Source: Thiohalospira halophila DSM 15071 (GTDB lineage: Bacteria; Pseudomonadota; Gammaproteobacteria; Thiohalospirales; Thiohalospiraceae). From it: a stretch of DNA of 64,000 bases. This document shows positions 26,279-34,881 of this stretch, in pieces; the stretch's first letter is position 1, and every line of letters starts with the position of its first letter. The translations under genes were made by a program, and so were the position numbers. Below the pieces are notes generated by a model. It saw only the letters and a program-made list of their open reading frames with translations. It ran no database searches and was not told where the DNA came from. The DNA is taken from NCBI RefSeq assembly GCF_900112605.1, contig NZ_FOMJ01000001.1, positions 582,577-646,576 on the forward strand. The letters are read 5' to 3'.

Positions 26279-26802
26279 TATACTGGTCGCTCCTAGCTTG
26301 GCCCCGTATCGGGGTTACACAAAAGACGCGCCGTCCGGAATGGACGACCCACGTTGAAAATCATGATGCGCCACGGCTGCTTGCTTCTGGGTGCGGGCGG
26401 GCGCTCGGGCCGGATGTGCGGGCAGCACTGGCTGCCCTTCTCGAATCGGCGGTGGACCCGGCCCGTGCCGTTGCCATCCGCGATAACTGTAGTCTCAGGA
26501 GAATGGGTTTGTTGCTGTTCCCGGGGCCTGCCGCAGACCGGCGCCGCCGCGGAACAACAATCATGGAAACATATCCCGATGGCAGTTTCAACCGCCAACC
26601 CCGGGCGCCGCCGTTCAGTGGTGGGACCCTCGCGGGTAACTGGCTGATGATAAAGGAGGAACCATGAGTACCGGCAATTGTCAGAATTCCCGTCTCCGGC
26701 CCCTGAAGGCCCTTTAGGGGCCGATGCCATCCGGTGCCGGGGTAAAAAATCGGCCACGACTTCGGTACACCAAAACGGCCTTTCATACAGGTTTAATAGC
26801 AA
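26279..26802. other. 524-base region between divergent metK and MBL genes
   Basis: The region contains no long gene. Near metK the minus strand shows a small CCCCGATACGGGG hairpin (about 26300-26312). The middle part has an ordinary GC-rich composition. At 26651-26723 there is a strong ribosome site with a 17-codon open frame and a hairpin, annotated separately. Next to the MBL gene the sequence becomes AT-rich (26740-26830). No known riboswitch or small RNA could be matched by eye, and neither promoter is clear. Confidence 0.6.
26664..26717 (+). CDS. possible 17-residue leader peptide with overlapping hairpin
   Basis: TAAAGGAGGAACC (26651-26663) is a near-perfect ribosome site directly before ATG 26664, the strongest in the region. 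The frame reads MSTGNCQNSRLRPLKAL and stops at TAG 26715-26717. A hairpin CGGCCCCT (26697-26704) with AGGGGCCG (26716-26723) covers the last codons and the stop, a layout seen in translational attenuators. The next plus-strand gene begins 85 bases later. The peptide has no run of one amino acid that would suggest a regulated codon. It could also be a remnant of a longer gene. Confidence 0.4.
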   Translation: MSTGNCQNSRLRPLKAL

Positions 26803-27843
26803 TTGAAATTCAGCAACTTGAGTCGATATCCCAATAGAATCCGGAGATTTTTCGGGGTCGTGGCATGCCTCCTGGGGGCTGCCTGTACCTCCCCCTCCCC
26901 CTCGGCCGAGCCGCACCATGCCGGGGACGGTTTCCGGAACCACCCGCCGGTGGAGCGGCCCGGCTTCCTGGATTTCCTGCGCTGGCAGTGGAACCGCCCC
27001 GACCACGAACCCTGGGATCCCCCTCTGGCCCGACCCGACCCACTGGTCGGCGAACCCGGCAAGGCCGTCACCTGGGTCGGTCACGCCACGGCGCTGGTGG
27101 AGGTCGACGGCCGGACCGTCCTCACCGATCCGGTCTTCAGCGACCGCGCCTCGCCGCTCACCTGGCTGGGCCCCCGGCGGTACACCCCGCCCCGTCCGGG
27201 ACTGGAGGCGCTACCCGACATCGATGTCGTGGTGATCTCCCACAACCACTACGACGCCCTGGATGCGGAGAGCGTGGAGACCCTGGCCGAGGCCCATCCG
27301 GGGGCGCACTTCTTCGTCCCCCTGGGCCTGGCCGACTGGTTCCGGGAGCGCGGCATCGACCGGGTCACGGAGCTGGACTGGTGGGAATCGGCCGACCATG
27401 CGGGGCTGACGATCACCGCCACCCCGGTACAGCACTGGAGCAAGCGCGGCCTGTTCGACGAGAACGAGAGCCTCTGGGCCGGCTGGGCGGTGGACTTCGG
27501 CGACTTCGATTTCTGGTTCGCCGGCGATACGGGCTACCAGCCAGTACACTTCCGGGAGACGGGGCGGCGACTGGGCCCCTTCGACCTGGCGGCGATCCCC
27601 ATCGGCGCCTACGCCCCCCGCTGGTTCATGGAGACGAGCCACGTCACGCCCGAGGAGGCCGTGCGGATCCGCGAGGATGTGGGGGCGCGGCGGGCGCTGG
27701 CCATCCACTGGGGTACCTTCTCCCTCACCGACGAACCGCCGCCCGAACCAGCGGAACGGCTGCGGAGGGCGCGTGCGGCGGCAAGGCTCGCACCGACCGC
27801 CTTCCGGGTTCTGCGACACGGGGAGACCTGGCATCTGCGCTGA
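26803..27843 (+). CDS. MBL-fold metallohydrolase (RomA / NAPE-PLD-like)
   Basis: A 346-residue metallo-beta-lactamase-fold hydrolase. The metal motif is SHNHYDALD (H-x-H-x-D, residues about 146-154), later FAGDTGYQ, and the C-terminal histidine AIHWGTF. The opening TWVGHATALVEVDGRTVLTDPVF is typical of the RomA/UlaG/NAPE-PLD branch, whose members cleave phosphodiester or lactone bonds. The N-terminus has a basic stretch and a short hydrophobic part ending GAACTS, so it may be an exported or lipid-anchored protein. The start is unsure: I chose the TTG at 26803, but no good ribosome site precedes it, and a GTG at 26860 is an alternative. Confidence 0.82.
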   Translation: MKFSNLSRYPNRIRRFFGVVACLLGAACTSPSPSAEPHHAGDGFRNHPPVERPGFLDFLRWQWNRPDHEPWDPPLARPDPLVGEPGKAVTWVGHATALVEVDGRTVLTDPVFSDRASPLTWLGPRRYTPPRPGLEALPDIDVVVISHNHYDALDAESVETLAEAHPGAHFFVPLGLADWFRERGIDRVTELDWWESADHAGLTITATPVQHWSKRGLFDENESLWAGWAVDFGDFDFWFAGDTGYQPVHFRETGRRLGPFDLAAIPIGAYAPRWFMETSHVTPEEAVRIREDVGARRALAIHWGTFSLTDEPPPEPAERLRRARAAARLAPTAFRVLRHGETWHLR

Positions 27844-27985
27844 ACGCCACCGATAACAACGGCCTCCTTGAAATCGGCAGTCGGTGCCCCGAACTTACGC
27901 CATTCCGAACGGTCTACGGCGACGGGTGCCCCCGGGCGCCCGACTCGCCAGTCGAATTGGACACACAGGCAAGGGAGCAAGAAAA

Positions 27986-28447
27986 ATGCGCAAGCTCATC
28001 GCCAGCAGCCTCGTCGCCGCCACCGCCTTCATGGGCGCCAGCAGCGCCATGGCCGAGAAGAAGGACGCCGACTACGTCGAGTACCGCCAGGGCGTGTTCA
28101 CCGCCGTGGCCTGGAACTTCGGCCCGCTGGTCGCCATGGCCAAGGGGGAGATCGATTTCGACGCCGACCTCGCCCAGCGTAATGCCGAGCGCATTGCCCA
28201 GCTGGCCAGCATGCCGCTGGAAGGCTTCCGGGGCGGCCCCCACGACGCCGGGGACGGCCACACCCACGCCAAGGACGCCATCTGGGAGAACATGGACAAG
28301 TTCGAGGGCGGCATGGAGAAGTTCCAGCAGGAGGCCGACGAGCTGGCCGAGGTCGCCCAGCAGGGAGAGCTCGGCCCGCTGCGCCAGCAGGTGAGCGCGG
28401 TGGGTGAGTCCTGCAAGAAGTGCCACGACAACTTCAAGGAAGACTGA
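27986..28447 (+). CDS. cytochrome c' (class II, periplasmic)
   Basis: A 153-residue periplasmic c-type cytochrome. The signal peptide (residues 1-23) ends in SSAMA. The mature part is a four-helix bundle pattern beginning YVEYRQGVFTAVAWNFGPLVAMA, and the single heme site CKKCH lies near the C-terminus (VGESCKKCHDNFKED), as in class II cytochromes c'. These bind NO and other gases or carry electrons. AAGGGAGC precedes ATG 27986. The convergent gene is a cytochrome b561, a frequent partner, and they share a bidirectional terminator. Confidence 0.93.
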   Translation: MRKLIASSLVAATAFMGASSAMAEKKDADYVEYRQGVFTAVAWNFGPLVAMAKGEIDFDADLAQRNAERIAQLASMPLEGFRGGPHDAGDGHTHAKDAIWENMDKFEGGMEKFQQEADELAEVAQQGELGPLRQQVSAVGESCKKCHDNFKED

Positions 28448-28457
28448 AGTCCCGCGG

Positions 28458-28533
28458 CGGTCGGACCCGGCAGGGCAAGCCGGGCCCGACCTGCACGAAA
28501 AAGGGGCCGGCGCAGTGCGTCGGCCCCTTTTCG
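28458..28533. terminator. hairpin and bidirectional terminator between cytochrome genes
   Basis: The stem AAAAGGGGCCG-(GCGCAGTGCG)-CGGCCCCTTTT (28499-28532) is flanked by A- and T-runs, so it can end transcripts from both sides. A second hairpin, GGTCGGACCCGGC with GCCGGGCCCGACC, precedes it at 28458-28490. Confidence 0.88.
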
Positions 28534-28560
28534 ATCCGCCCTCGAAAGCGCCGGGAAGGC

Positions 28561-29223
28561 CTAGGGCGCCGTCACGACCGCGATGGCCAGGGTCCCGGCG
28601 ACCAGCGCCAGCAGGACCACGGCACGCAGCAGCGGCGCCATGGTCGGCTGCCGCGCCACCTCCCGCTTGTACCCCGTCACCATGGGCCGGACCAGGTCTT
28701 CCCCCCGGACCAGGCGATAGAGCACGACGGCCACGATGTGCAGCGCAATGAGCGCCAGCAGGAGATCGAACAGCGTCTTGTGCCAGCCGGTAAGCCAGCT
28801 CTGGGTGTCGCCGCTCACCCACCCGCCCAGGGGACCATCGAAGAAGATATCGTCGGTGGCGAAGAGCCCCGTGATCCCCTGGGTCAGGAGCAGGACCAGC
28901 ATCACCAGGACCATCCAGCCGCCGGCCGGGTTGTGGCCCAGGGCATGCTCCTCTCCCCGGAACCAGCCACGCAGATAGCCAATGATCCGCCGCGGGCCGT
29001 GGAGGAAGTCGGTAAAGCGAGCCGTCTCGCTGCCGACGAGTCCCCAGAGGATGCGGAAACCCACCAGGGTAATGATGGCGTAGCCGCTCCAGATATGGAT
29101 ATCCACCCACTCCAGCCCCTGCTCGCCGCTGTACCAGGAGAGGGCGAAGGCGGCCACCAGCAACCAGTGGAACAGGCGAACCGGCAGGTCCCAGACCTTC
29201 ACCCGGGGGGCGTCCGATGTCAT
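28561..29223 (-). CDS. cytochrome b561-family membrane protein
   Basis: A 220-residue inner-membrane di-heme cytochrome b. It opens VKVWDLPVRLFHWLLVAAFALSW, continues with IHIWSGYAIITLVGFRILWGL, and has later helices LVMLVLLLTQGITGLF and LFDLLLALIALHIVAVVLY. The conserved histidines sit in FHWLL, IHIWSGY, HKTLFD and LHIV. Members transfer electrons between quinol and periplasmic c-type cytochromes. It faces the cytochrome c' gene and they probably interact. A further hydrophobic segment close to the C-terminus (VVLLALVAGTLAIAVV) adds a fifth helix. Confidence 0.92.
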   Translation of the reverse strand: MTSDAPRVKVWDLPVRLFHWLLVAAFALSWYSGEQGLEWVDIHIWSGYAIITLVGFRILWGLVGSETARFTDFLHGPRRIIGYLRGWFRGEEHALGHNPAGGWMVLVMLVLLLTQGITGLFATDDIFFDGPLGGWVSGDTQSWLTGWHKTLFDLLLALIALHIVAVVLYRLVRGEDLVRPMVTGYKREVARQPTMAPLLRAVVLLALVAGTLAIAVVTAP

Positions 29224-29257
29224 CGCTCCTCTCCTCGTCGCTGCCTCGATACGCCGG

Positions 29258-30217
29258 TTAGGACTGCGCGGCGCCGGCGGTGTTCCCGTGGCCGGCGGTG
29301 AGCCCCTCCACCACGCGGCGGGCCAGAGAGACCGATTCGAACTTGGTCAGGGTGGCGTCGGCCCCCACCCGCTCGGCCTGCTCAGTATTGATCACCCCGG
29401 TCAGGGAGGTATGCAGCAGGACGTAGAGGTCGCTGAGATTGCGATCCTGGCGGATGGCGCGGGTAAGGCTGTAGCCGTCCATCTCCGGCATCTCAATGTC
29501 GGAGATGACCATGGCGATGTGGTCGCGGATATCCTCGCCCTCTGTCTCCTGCGCCTTCTCCCGCAGAAGGTCCAGGGCCTCCCGCCCGTCCCGGGCCATG
29601 AGGTAGTTCACCCCCAGCCGATCCAGGGTCCGGGCGGTCTGCTTGCGGGCAATGGCAGAGTCATCCACCACCAGCACACTTCGATCCCCGGCGGCGTGGG
29701 CATCGGCCAGATCGTCGAACTCGGCATTGCCGTCGAGATCGAACTCCACGTGCTCGTCCAGGACGGTCTCGAAGAGCACCTTCTCCACGTCCAGGATCTC
29801 CACCAGATGGTCATCGATATAGGTCACACCGGTGATATAGCTGGCCCGCGAGGAAGTCTGGGGCGGCCGGTGGACATCCTTCCAGTCGAGCACCGAGATC
29901 CGGTCCACCGCCGCGACGCGGAAGCCGACCTGAACCCGGTTGAAGGAGCCGATGATGACCATGCCGGGGCCGGAGCGGTCCGCCCCCTTGAAGCCCACGG
30001 TCCGGGCCAGATCCACCACCGTCACCGACTCGCCGCGGAAGTTGGTCACCCCCAGGACTGCGCGATGGGCATCGGGCAGCCGGGTGAGCTCCGGCGTGGT
30101 CATCACCTCCATGACCTTGAGGACGTTGATGGCAAAGCGCTGCTCGCCGCCCAGGCTGAAGAGCAGTAGCTCCAGGCGGTCGGAATCGGCACCCTGGCGG
30201 CGGTCGCTTACGGCCAT
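29258..30217 (-). CDS. cheV: chemotaxis protein CheV
   Basis: A 319-residue protein with a CheW-like coupling domain (residues about 15-165; LELLLFSLGGEQRFAINVLKVMEVM, then GVTNFRGESVTVVDLA) followed by a response-regulator receiver domain (about 178-305). The receiver has the acidic pair VLVVDDSAIARK and the phospho-acceptor aspartate in MVISDIEMPEMDG, with the late lysine in LTKFES. CheV links receptors to CheA and can be phosphorylated. No other chemotaxis gene is in the window. It is divergent from the MobB-MoeA gene; TATACT on its strand at about 30256 could serve as -10. Confidence 0.95.
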   Translation of the reverse strand: MAVSDRRQGADSDRLELLLFSLGGEQRFAINVLKVMEVMTTPELTRLPDAHRAVLGVTNFRGESVTVVDLARTVGFKGADRSGPGMVIIGSFNRVQVGFRVAAVDRISVLDWKDVHRPPQTSSRASYITGVTYIDDHLVEILDVEKVLFETVLDEHVEFDLDGNAEFDDLADAHAAGDRSVLVVDDSAIARKQTARTLDRLGVNYLMARDGREALDLLREKAQETEGEDIRDHIAMVISDIEMPEMDGYSLTRAIRQDRNLSDLYVLLHTSLTGVINTEQAERVGADATLTKFESVSLARRVVEGLTAGHGNTAGAAQS

Positions 30218-30337
30218 GACGGCCCCCTGGTATCAAGTGACTGTCCAACCAGTATAACGTGGGTACCCCGCCTCCGCGCCAGAGTCAGCATGAACCGTGG
30301 GCATGAAGGAGCAAGACCGGAAGGGTAGAATCGCGGC

Positions 30338-32119
30338 ATGACAAGCGCCTTCTCGCCCCCTCCCCCGGCCCTCGGTCTCGCCGGTTTCAGCGGTTCCGGC
30401 AAGACGACCCTCCTGGAGGCGGTCATCGCCTACCTGGCAGCCGCGGGCTGGCGGCTGGGGGTCCTCAAGGCGAGCCACCACGACGTCGACCCCGATCGCC
30501 CGGGCAAGGACAGCTACCGCCTGCGCCATGCCGGGGCGGCCGTCACCCAGCTCGCCGGCCCCCGCCGCTGGAGCCTCTTCGTGGAGCCCCCGCCGGAAGA
30601 GTCCCCGCCCGATCTGCCCGCGGCACTCGCCCGCTTCGCCGGCTACGAGCTGGACCTGGTCCTGGTGGAGGGCTACCGCGAGGCCGAGTTCCCCCGCATC
30701 GAGGTCCATCGCGCCGAGCGCGGCGGTCCCTGGCTCTTTCCCGACCATCCCGGCATCATTGCCGTTGCCTGCGACGAGGCCCCACCGGCCGGCGCACCGC
30801 CGTTTCTGGCGCTGTCCGAACCCGCCGCCGTCGCGCAATTCATCATCGACCACTACCCCACCCTGGAGGGACCTATGACCCGTGACGACGCCTGCTTCCA
30901 GCCCGGCCCCGACCTGCTGCCCGTGGTCGAGGCGCGCCGACGGATCCTCGCCGCGGCCGGCCCGGTCACGGGTACGGAGATGGTCGACCTGCGCGCCGGC
31001 CTTGGCCGGGTCCTGGCGCAGACCGTGGCGGCGGCCGAGCCGGTCCCGGGCTTCGACAATTCCGCCATGGATGGCTACGGGCTCCGCGCCGCCGACGCCG
31101 GCGAATCCCTCCGACTGGTCGGACACAGCCTGGCCGGCAGCCCCTACGCCGGGAACATCGGGCCCGGCGAGGCCGTCCGGATCATGACCGGGGCGCCGGT
31201 CCCCGAGGGCGTCAACACCGTGGTGATGCAGGAGCACGTCACCGCCGACGAGACGACCGTCCGCATCGACAAGCAGCCCACCGAGGGCGACAACATCCGT
31301 CGTGCCGGAGAAGACCTGACTGCCGGTGAGACCGTCCTGGAACCGGGCCGTCGCCTGCGCCCGGCCGACCTGGGCCTGCTGGCCTCCGTGGGGGTCAGCC
31401 AGGTGCGAGTCCACCGCCGCCCCCGGGTCGCCTTCTTCTCCACCGGCGACGAGCTACGCGGCGTGGGCGAGCCGCTGGAGCACGGCACCATCCGCGACAG
31501 CAACCGCTACACCCTGCACGCGCTGCTGGAGCGCGCCGGGGTCGAGGTCCACGACCTGGGCGTGGTCCGCGACGACCTGGCCGCCACCGAGACCGCCCTG
31601 GCCGAGGCGGCGGCCATGGCCGATGCCGTCATCACCACCGGTGGCGCCTCGGTGGGAACCGCCGACCACATCCACACCGCCCTGGCCAACCGGGGTGAGG
31701 TCGCCTTCTGGCGCATCGCCATGAAGCCGGGCAAGCCGCTGGCATTCGGCCACGTGGGGGATGCGCTCTTCTTCGGCCTGCCGGGGAACCCGGTCTCGGC
31801 CATGGCGACCTTCCTCCAGTTCGCCGCCCCGGCCCTGGCGGTCCAGGCCGGGGAGCCGCCGGCGGAGCCGCGCACCCTGCGCCTGCCGGTGGCCGAGGCC
31901 GAGCCCTTCACCAAGGCGGCGGGGCGGACGGAGTTCCAGCGCGGCCAGCTGGAGCCCACCGCCGATGGCAGCCTGGCGGTCCGCCCCACCGGCCCCCAGG
32001 GCTCCCACATCCTCCGCTCCATGAGCCTGGCGGACTGCCTGGTCATCCTCCCCGCCGAGTCGGAGGGCGCCAGCCCCGGGGAGCTGGTCGAGGTCCAGCC
32101 GCTGACTACCGACGCCTGA
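30338..32119 (+). CDS. MobB-MoeA fusion (molybdenum cofactor biosynthesis)
   Basis: A 593-residue fusion. Residues 1-175 are MobB, a GTP-binding adaptor with P-loop GFSGSGKTTLLEAV and LVLVEGYREAEFPRIEV. Residues 180-593 are MoeA, which inserts molybdate into adenylated molybdopterin: PVPGFDNSAMDGYGLRAAD, RIMTGAPVPEGVNTVV, STGDEL, TTGGASVGTADH and GLPGNPVSAMATF. The junction keeps GGAGGG (30865-30870) directly before an in-frame ATG at 30875, so MoeA may also be made alone. Fusions of these two are known. A MoaB-like domain protein lies at 4796-5548, but no other cofactor gene is in the window. Confidence 0.94.
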   Translation: MTSAFSPPPPALGLAGFSGSGKTTLLEAVIAYLAAAGWRLGVLKASHHDVDPDRPGKDSYRLRHAGAAVTQLAGPRRWSLFVEPPPEESPPDLPAALARFAGYELDLVLVEGYREAEFPRIEVHRAERGGPWLFPDHPGIIAVACDEAPPAGAPPFLALSEPAAVAQFIIDHYPTLEGPMTRDDACFQPGPDLLPVVEARRRILAAAGPVTGTEMVDLRAGLGRVLAQTVAAAEPVPGFDNSAMDGYGLRAADAGESLRLVGHSLAGSPYAGNIGPGEAVRIMTGAPVPEGVNTVVMQEHVTADETTVRIDKQPTEGDNIRRAGEDLTAGETVLEPGRRLRPADLGLLASVGVSQVRVHRRPRVAFFSTGDELRGVGEPLEHGTIRDSNRYTLHALLERAGVEVHDLGVVRDDLAATETALAEAAAMADAVITTGGASVGTADHIHTALANRGEVAFWRIAMKPGKPLAFGHVGDALFFGLPGNPVSAMATFLQFAAPALAVQAGEPPAEPRTLRLPVAEAEPFTKAAGRTEFQRGQLEPTADGSLAVRPTGPQGSHILRSMSLADCLVILPAESEGASPGELVEVQPLTTDA

Positions 32120-32178
32120 CTCCGGCTCCGGCTCCGGCTGGAACCACGCGCCGATTCCGGGGTAGAGTTGCCGATTCC

Positions 32179-32201
32179 CCGGTTCCCCTCGAGGGAACCG
32201 G
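32179..32201. promoter_or_regulatory. inverted repeat before nhaD
   Basis: CCGGTTCCC and GGGAACCGG form a perfect 9-bp inverted repeat around five bases (CTCGA). It lies 42 bases before the nhaD start, has no T-run and could be an operator or a leader hairpin. The sequence upstream (32122-32142) repeats CTCCGG/GCTCCGG units. Confidence 0.5.
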
Positions 32202-32243
32202 AAACGATACAAGGCGGACCACCGCCGACAAGGAGGAGAGGAC

Positions 32244-33695
32244 ATGTCCCGGATCCCGGCCGCCGCCATCGCTGTCCTGGCGGCGCTGCTGCTCCCGTTA
32301 CCCGCGCTGGCTGCCACCGAGGCGCCGGACCTCACCGCCAGCCTCTACGGCTACATCGCGGTGGGTCTCTTCGTTCTGGCCTACGCCCTGGTGGTGACCG
32401 AGGAGTTCCTCCACGTCCGCAAGTCCAAGCCGGTAATGGTGGCCGCCGGGGTGATCTGGATCCTCATCGGGATCGCCTACCAGCAGCACGGCATGGGCAA
32501 CGCCGCCGGCGAGGCGGTCCGCCACATGATCCTGGAATTCGCCGAGCTGCTCCTCTTCCTCATCGCGGCGATGACCTACATCAACACCATGGACGAGCGC
32601 CAGGTCTTCAACGCCCTGCGCGCGCAACTGGTCTCCCGCGGCTTCTCGCTCCAGTCCATCTTCTGGATTACCGGCCTGCTCGCCTTCTTCATCTCCCCCG
32701 TGGCCGACAACCTCACCACCGCCCTGCTCATGGCGGCGGTGGTCATCGCCATCGGCGGCGACAAGATGCGCTTCGTGGTGGTGGGCTGCATCAACATCGT
32801 GGTGGCAGCCAACGCCGGCGGCGCCTTCAGCCCCTTCGGCGACATCACCACGCTCATGGTCTGGCAGAAGGGGATCATGGAGTTCCAGGAGTTCCTGGCG
32901 CTGTTCGTCCCCTCGCTGGTGAACTGGCTGGTGCCGGCCATCTTCCTGGCCATGGCCGTGCCCGGCGGCAAGCCCGATCCCCTCAAGGAGGAGGTCACCA
33001 TCCGCCACGGCGGCTGGGTGGTGGTAGGGCTTTTCCTGTTCACCATCGCCATGACGGTGAGCCTGCACAGCTTCCTCCACCTGCCCCCGGTGCTCGGCAT
33101 GATGACCGGGCTGGGGCTGCTCAAGGTGTACGGCTTCTTCATCCGCCGGGCGGACCTGCGCGAGGGGGATGAGCCGGTGAGCGAGCCGGAGGAGATCGGG
33201 CTGACCGTGGACGACCGCGAGGCCTTCCACCAGCATTTCAAGCCGCGCCACCGGCCCTTCGACATCTACACCAGCCTCAAGCGCGCGGAGTGGGACACCC
33301 TGATGTTCTTCTACGGCGTGGTACTGGCGGTGGGCGGCCTGGGTACCCTGGGCTACCTCGCCCTGGTCTCCGAAGCGATGTACGGCGGCCTGGGGGCGAC
33401 CTGGGCCAACACCCTGGTGGGTGTGCTCTCGGCCATCGTGGACAACATCCCGGTGATGTTCGCGGTGCTGACCATGGAGCCGGACATGTCCCACGGCCAG
33501 TGGCTGCTGGTGACGCTGACCGCCGGCGTGGGTGGCTCCCTGCTCTCCATCGGCTCGGCGGCCGGGGTGGCGCTCATGGGCCAGGCGCGGGGGGTCTACA
33601 CCTTCTTCGCCCACCTCAAGTGGAGCTGGGCCATCGCCCTGGGCTACGCCGCCAGTATCCAGACCCACCTCTGGCTCAACGCCGACCTCTTCTGA
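32244..33695 (+). CDS. nhaD: Na+/H+ antiporter NhaD
   Basis: A 483-residue antiporter of the ion-transporter superfamily that exports sodium in exchange for protons. It begins with a signal-like segment, then about 12 helices. Characteristic stretches are ITGLLAFFISPVADNLTTALLM, VAANAGGAFSPFGDITTLMVWQKG and the mirrored TLVGVLSAIVDNIPVMFAVLTM with GSLLSIGSAAGVALMG. NhaD is common in halophiles and haloalkaliphiles and supports growth at high salt and pH. AAGGAGGAGAGGAC precedes ATG 32244. An inverted repeat at 32179-32201 may control it. Confidence 0.96.
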   Translation: MSRIPAAAIAVLAALLLPLPALAATEAPDLTASLYGYIAVGLFVLAYALVVTEEFLHVRKSKPVMVAAGVIWILIGIAYQQHGMGNAAGEAVRHMILEFAELLLFLIAAMTYINTMDERQVFNALRAQLVSRGFSLQSIFWITGLLAFFISPVADNLTTALLMAAVVIAIGGDKMRFVVVGCINIVVAANAGGAFSPFGDITTLMVWQKGIMEFQEFLALFVPSLVNWLVPAIFLAMAVPGGKPDPLKEEVTIRHGGWVVVGLFLFTIAMTVSLHSFLHLPPVLGMMTGLGLLKVYGFFIRRADLREGDEPVSEPEEIGLTVDDREAFHQHFKPRHRPFDIYTSLKRAEWDTLMFFYGVVLAVGGLGTLGYLALVSEAMYGGLGATWANTLVGVLSAIVDNIPVMFAVLTMEPDMSHGQWLLVTLTAGVGGSLLSIGSAAGVALMGQARGVYTFFAHLKWSWAIALGYAASIQTHLWLNADLF

Positions 33696-33705
33696 CGCCG
33701 ACCGT

Positions 33706-34428
33706 TCAGCCGGCGGGCTCCTCCCCGGGCCAGGGGGGACGGCTGCCGGCGGCGGCCTCCAGGGCCGCCAGCCGTTCGGTATGGGCACTGCGCTCCTCCG
33801 TCGAGACCGCGATCCCCGGCAGCGCCGGCCGATCCGCCGGCAGCCGCCGGATGGCGTTCGCCGCCTCGCCCCCCTCCTCGGCCGACTCCCCCAGGGAGAG
33901 GGCCGTCTGGCCGCCGGTCATGGCGAGGTAGACGTCGGCGAGGATCTCGGCGTCCAGCAGGGCGCCGTGAAGGTCGCGATTGCTGTTGTCGATGCCGTAG
34001 CGCCCGCACAGGGCGTCCAGGCTGTTGCGCTGACCGGGGTGCCGCTGCCGGGCGTAGGGCAGGGTGTCGAAGATGGCGGCGTGGTCGGTGACCCGGCCCC
34101 ACTCCGGCCCCAGCCGGGCGAACTCGGCATCCAGGAAACCGACGTCGAAGGGGGCGTTGTGGATGATCAGTTCCGCCCCGCGCAGGAAGTCCAGGAGTTC
34201 GGCGGCGATCGCCTCGAAGCGGGGCTTGTCCGCCAGGAACTCGGAGCCCAGCCCGTGGACCTCGTAGGCGCCGGCATCCACCTCGCGATCGGGATTGAGA
34301 TAGTAGTGGAACTGGCGGCCGGTGTAGCGGCGGCGGTCCACCTCCACGGCCCCCACCTCGATGATGCGGTGGCCCTTGTCCGCCTCCATGCCGGTGGTCT
34401 CGGTGTCGAGGACGACCTGGCGGGTCAT
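33706..34428 (-). CDS. dnaQ: DNA polymerase III epsilon subunit
   Basis: A 240-residue 3'-5' proofreading exonuclease of the replicase. Exo I is VLDTETTGM with the catalytic D-x-E, Exo II IHNAPFDVGFLDAEF, and Exo III HGALLDAEILADVYLAM. The end is a flexible linker and a short helix for binding the polymerase subunit. ATG 34428 follows the rnhA stop by only four bases. The order rnhA-dnaQ is conserved in gammaproteobacteria, although in E. coli the two are divergent; here they are on the same strand. Confidence 0.96.
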   Translation of the reverse strand: MTRQVVLDTETTGMEADKGHRIIEVGAVEVDRRRYTGRQFHYYLNPDREVDAGAYEVHGLGSEFLADKPRFEAIAAELLDFLRGAELIIHNAPFDVGFLDAEFARLGPEWGRVTDHAAIFDTLPYARQRHPGQRNSLDALCGRYGIDNSNRDLHGALLDAEILADVYLAMTGGQTALSLGESAEEGGEAANAIRRLPADRPALPGIAVSTEERSAHTERLAALEAAAGSRPPWPGEEPAG

Positions 34429-34432
34429 GGAG

Positions 34433-34879
34433 TTACCCTCCCTGCTGCATGGCGTCGATGGCCTGATTGGCCAGGGCATCGGCGCGCTCGTTCTCGGCAT
34501 GGCCGTTGTGGCCCCGCACCCATTCCCACTTCACGGTGTGGCGGCCGGCAGCGGCATCCAGCGCCTGCCAGAGGTCCTGGTTCTTCACCGGCTTGCCGGC
34601 CGCGGTCTTCCAGCCGCGGCGCTTCCAGCCGGGGAGCCACTCGCTGATCCCCTTCTGCACGTACTGCGAGTCGGTCACCACCGTCACCTGACAGGGCCGA
34701 TCCAGCGCCTCCAGGGCGCGGATCACCGCCAGCAGCTCCATGCGATTGTTGGTGGTCCCCTTCTCGGAGCCGGAGAGCTCCCGCTCGTGCTCACCCTTGC
34801 GCAGCAGGGCACCCCAGCCGCCCGGGCCCGGATTGCCGCGGCAGGCGCCGTCGGTAAAGATTTCCACGGTATCGGACAC
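34433..34879 (-). CDS. rnhA: ribonuclease HI
   Basis: A 148-residue RNase HI that cuts RNA in RNA:DNA hybrids. All catalytic carboxylates are visible: D in [18 protein letters not shown] in [14 protein letters not shown] in [10 protein letters not shown] and D in [10 protein letters not shown]; the basic handle [17 protein letters not shown] is also present. The start is a GTG at 34879, with GAGGAG five bases ahead and two bases after the methyltransferase stop; the frame is open far upstream but that overlaps the methyltransferase. It sits in the methyltransferase-rnhA-dnaQ operon. Confidence 0.96.
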   Translation of the reverse strand: MSDTVEIFTDGACRGNPGPGGWGALLRKGEHERELSGSEKGTTNNRMELLAVIRALEALDRPCQVTVVTDSQYVQKGISEWLPGWKRRGWKTAAGKPVKNQDLWQALDAAAGRHTVKWEWVRGHNGHAENERADALANQAIDAMQQGG

Positions 34880-34881
34880 GT

